A stretch of DNA of 5,975 nucleotides from Actinomycetes bacterium. GTDB taxonomy: Bacteria; Actinomycetota; Actinomycetes; Mycobacteriales; Micromonosporaceae. The stretch lies in contig JAEYGD010000425.1 of NCBI GenBank assembly GCA_023402505.1, positions 1 to 5,975 on the forward strand. Direction: 5' to 3'. A program made the translations under genes and the position numbers. Of the stretch, positions 5,905 through 5,975 are shown piece after piece (position 1 is the first letter of the stretch; each line of letters opens with the position of its first letter). Under the pieces are notes generated by a model. It was not told the DNA's origin. It worked only from the letters and a program-made list of their open reading frames with translations, and searched no databases.

Positions 5905-5975
5905 GTGTTGGACGAGCTGGCACGCGCGGACGTCGCGACGCGGCCGTGCCCGGAGGCGGCCGTGTGGGCGATGTC
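5905..5975 (+). CDS. N-terminus of an unidentified gene, possibly a DUF222/HNH-type protein
   Basis: From GTG at 5905 the frame reads MLDELARADVATRPCPEAAV, then WAM, and stays open to the window edge. Codons are mostly G/C-ending, as in the surrounding real genes. A weak AGGTGA (5895-5900) precedes the start by four bases. Twenty-four residues cannot prove a family. The opening, a short acidic helix followed by a PVW/AVWAxS-like turn, recalls from memory the start of actinomycete DUF222/HNH endonuclease (13E12 repeat-like) proteins. Several 13E12 genes in M. tuberculosis are LexA-regulated, which would suit the SOS-like box just upstream. The frame is open upstream of 5905, so the start is uncertain. 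Confidence 0.4.
   Translation, partial: MLDELARADVATRPCPEAAVWAM

Overview
The window is very GC-rich with strongly GC-biased third codon positions, and every recognisable protein resembles those of high-GC Gram-positive bacteria. Protein similarities recalled from memory point to an actinomycete, probably Micromonosporaceae (Micromonospora-like); no database search was possible. Most of the window is chromosomal housekeeping DNA. The two ends carry the accessory or decaying material.

Layout. Positions 1-66 look like the last codons of a plus-strand gene for a Gly/Pro/His-rich protein. Its 3' end, stop codon included, is copied again 100 bp downstream. A long GC hairpin (200-230) follows. Positions 239-834 (minus) hold a decayed C-terminal piece of a GH13 alpha-amylase with a lost 5' end, a frameshift and no stop codon. 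Next, on the minus strand, come a DUF350 membrane protein (917-1342) and, upstream of it, a GlnA2-type glutamine synthetase homologue (1440-2789). A 211-bp divergent promoter region (2790-3000) separates glnA2 from plus-strand nadE, the glutamine-dependent NAD+ synthetase (3001-4761). panB (4914-5759, ketopantoate hydroxymethyltransferase) follows with a perfect 12-bp terminator hairpin. At the right edge a new plus-strand gene appears to start at 5905, just behind a 16-bp sequence close to the actinobacterial LexA/SOS box.

How the genes fit together. nadE uses glutamine as its ammonia donor and panB starts pantothenate/CoA synthesis, so the plus-strand pair is cofactor biosynthesis. The minus-strand pair concerns glutamate/glutamine or polyamine metabolism: the Streptomyces GlnA2 homologue has been described as a gamma-glutamylpolyamine synthetase, and DUF350 membrane proteins often occur near polyamine-related enzymes. 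A GlnR-like direct repeat lies in the divergent promoter region.

I did not find a clear new multi-gene system. The points most worth a second look are the SOS-box-preceded gene at the right edge, the GlnR-like box between glnA2 and nadE, the glnA2-DUF350 pairing, and the duplications and small hairpin insertion around the amylase remnant.
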